Source: an uncultured cyanobacterium
Lineage (GTDB): Bacteria > Cyanobacteriota > Cyanobacteriia > CACIAM-69d
Assembly (NCBI GenBank): GCA_937883785.1
Contig: CALGDE010000101.1
Coordinates: 1 to 64,000 of the forward strand
Reading direction: 5' to 3'
DNA: 64,000 bases
Shown: in pieces, positions 62,597-64,000 of the stretch
How the letters are laid out: each line of letters starts with the position of its first letter
How positions within the stretch are numbered: position 1 is the stretch's first letter
The notes under the pieces: model-generated
Database searches by the model: none
What the model saw: the letters and a program-made list of their open reading frames with translations, nothing else
What the model was told of the DNA's origin: nothing
Program-made: the position numbers and the translations under genes

Positions 62597-63421
62597 GTGC
62601 AGATGTTTCGGGAAATTCCGGTGCAGGTGAAAGCAACGGCGGGGTCGGGGGAACAGTCTCGGGTAGCGCTGCCGGAGCGATTTTCCCAGGCATTGCAGCG
62701 GGCGATCGCGGCGACGGGGGCGGACTACGTGGCAGAGCGGCGTTGGGCACCGTACCAACCGCAGTTTGGTGACGCAGCGGAGATTGCCCAACAGGTCGCC
62801 GATGAGCTGGTGGCGCTAATCAGTGAGCAGGATTTAACTCAGCTTGAGCAACGGTCCATTGATTCTGCGCAGGCAAAAGGAACGTCAGCATCGGCATTGT
62901 CCCAGCAAAAGTTATCGGCAGATCTACAGCATTCTGACTGGAAGCGTCGCCTCAAAGCGGTTCAGGAAGTTGAGGTGGATGACGATAACTTTGCCACTGT
63001 CGTGACTCTGCTCAAGGATGAAAAGGTGGCGATTCGACGTTGGGCGGCAGCGCTGTTGGGATCCAGTGAATGTGCTGAAGCGATTCCGCCATTGTGTGAG
63101 ATGTTGCATGGCGATCGGTCGGCGATCGTCCGGCGTACGGCAGGGGATGCGCTGAGTGATTTGGGTGATCCCCAGGCGGGTGAGGCGATGATTACATCCC
63201 TGCAAGATAATTCCAGTTTGGTACGGTGGCGAGCCAGTCGATTTTTAACGGAGCTGGGGGATGAAACCGCTGTGGAGCCTCTGATGCAGGCGCTGGAGAC
63301 TGAGGCTGAGTTTGATGTGCAGGTGGAAATGCAGGCGGCGATCGAGCGAATTCAGTCTGGGGGAGAGGTACAGCTGCCGATGTGGGTGCGCATTAGCCAA
63401 GGCGCGAGTTGTGATGAGTAG
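62597..63421 (+). CDS. HEAT-repeat protein (C-terminal half of CvfC-like)
   Basis: About 275 residues. FREIPVQVKATAG and VALPERFSQALQRAI match the mid-region of CvfC proteins; HEAT/PBS-lyase-like repeats follow (SDWKRRLKAVQEVEVDDDN; VAIRRWAAALLGSSECAEA; IVRRTAGDALSDLGDPQAGEA; LVRWRASRFLTELGDETAVE). In-frame with the upstream Nfu-N gene apart from one TAA. Start candidates are GTG 62585, GTG 62597 (AGGTGGA seven bases upstream) and ATG 62603; the middle one is listed. Role unknown; assembly or iron-sulfur related by association. Confidence 0.82.
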   Translation: MQMFREIPVQVKATAGSGEQSRVALPERFSQALQRAIAATGADYVAERRWAPYQPQFGDAAEIAQQVADELVALISEQDLTQLEQRSIDSAQAKGTSASALSQQKLSADLQHSDWKRRLKAVQEVEVDDDNFATVVTLLKDEKVAIRRWAAALLGSSECAEAIPPLCEMLHGDRSAIVRRTAGDALSDLGDPQAGEAMITSLQDNSSLVRWRASRFLTELGDETAVEPLMQALETEAEFDVQVEMQAAIERIQSGGEVQLPMWVRISQGASCDE

Positions 63422-63503
63422 TTGATGTCATAGTCAGAATCTCATCTGGATAACGCCCCATTTTGGATACTGATAAAGTAATTCTGAACTCACGGAGTTA
63501 CCG

Positions 63504-64000
63504 ATGAATAAAGGAGATGCACTAGCCTTTACTAAGGCTTTAACTTACAAAGAAGTAGCAGAAGGAGCTGCTGTTTCCTCGTTTTCAGGCAACGTTATTG
63601 AGCTTTGCTATGACTCATATCTCCAATGGCCTTGGCCCCGTGAATTTAAGTACCGACTGGAGTATTTTGCAGTGGCCGAAGTATTCGAGGTCGCTTCGGC
63701 AATCGATCTTGAGCACGAGATCGTCGTCAATCTGTTTCATCAGGATTTAGTATCCCAGGAGAAAGTCCTGCACGAGTTGGGTCTCACCCGTGCCTGGAGC
63801 AGCCCAATTATGGGGCACGATCTTGCACAGCCATGGCTGCGACCAGTCCCTTCGGAGGTTAGTGCTTGTGAAGTAACCTCTAGCAGAGATCGGAATCGCT
63901 TCAATTCCATCTCAGGAATATCGAATCAGTCTGACATCCTAGACAATTGCATCCACTACTTCTTTTTTGAAAACGACGCGCAAGTTATAGCGAAAGGGCA
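63504..64000 (+). CDS. Unknown protein, truncated by the window edge
   Basis: Open from ATG 63504 (ACGGAG six bases upstream) to the end of the window, 165 codons without a stop. It begins MNKGDALAFTKALTYKEVAE and continues with LCYDSYLQWPWPREFKYRLEYF. HEIVVNLFHQDLVSQ and a Trp-containing segment (TRAWSSPIMGHDLAQPWLRP) follow. No family recognised; no membrane segment. The stop is outside the window. Confidence 0.6.
   Translation, partial: MNKGDALAFTKALTYKEVAEGAAVSSFSGNVIELCYDSYLQWPWPREFKYRLEYFAVAEVFEVASAIDLEHEIVVNLFHQDLVSQEKVLHELGLTRAWSSPIMGHDLAQPWLRPVPSEVSACEVTSSRDRNRFNSISGISNQSDILDNCIHYFFFENDAQVIAKG

Noticed and set aside
1-64000. tRNA genes
   Set aside because: I looked for T-loop consensus (GGTTCGAATCC type) on both strands and saw no convincing cloverleaf; a tRNAscan run would be decisive.

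Overview
The window is chromosomal DNA of a cyanobacterium. It carries plastocyanin, PsbX, Ycf3, Ycf66, a YggT/Ycf19 protein, a CrtR-type beta-carotene hydroxylase and a zeta-carotene desaturase, and the palindrome GCGATCGC (HIP1) recurs through most core genes. Coding density, mixed strands and long spacers suggest a mid-sized or large genome rather than a Prochlorococcus-like streamlined one. I do not assign a genus. No rRNA, tRNA or CRISPR array was recognised.

Layout. 0-3.3 kb: a Mn/Zn-type ABC importer with the binding lipoprotein divergent from the ATPase and permease. 3.5-14.2 kb: mostly minus strand, with crtR, a small membrane ORF, a PcrA/UvrD helicase, a universal stress protein, a carotenoid isomerase-like flavoprotein, an SGNH hydrolase, an RluA-like protein lacking the usual catalytic Asp, and two pentapeptide-repeat proteins. 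14.4-20.8 kb: ycf3, gatC, a SAM hydrolase-like protein, a secreted pentapeptide protein, a SIMPL protein, a nitrilase-family amidase, then dnaA behind a long leader with strong inverted repeats. 20.9-28.5 kb: an epimerase whose 3' tail is duplicated 0.66 kb downstream, pyrC and cdd back to back, another pentapeptide protein, cinA and an HD-domain protein. 28.8-38.2 kb: a Bax-inhibitor-like membrane protein, small cyanobacterial proteins, a DUF928 protein, and a minus-strand photosynthesis/carotenoid block psbX, ycf66, TolB-like lipoprotein, crtQ, SRPBCC protein. 38.3-48.6 kb: bioF, a multidomain adenylate cyclase, an uninterrupted dnaE, an aminotransferase, and two thiol peroxidases (PrxQ type and GPx type).

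From about 48.7 kb the content becomes more accessory: a DUF433/PIN toxin-antitoxin pair, an azoreductase, a vanadium haloperoxidase in a HIP1-free stretch, prfC, an unknown two-gene membrane cassette, xisI with a truncated xisH, an orphan AbrB-type antitoxin, a lactate permease, petE, a decayed TonB-receptor fragment, and a CvfC-like protein (Nfu-N plus HEAT repeats) divided by one in-frame stop codon. The last gene runs off the window.

Start codons were moved downstream of the longest reading frame where a Shine-Dalgarno sequence, family length or a terminator argued for it; each case is stated in the entry. All functional calls come from reading motifs by eye, without database searches.
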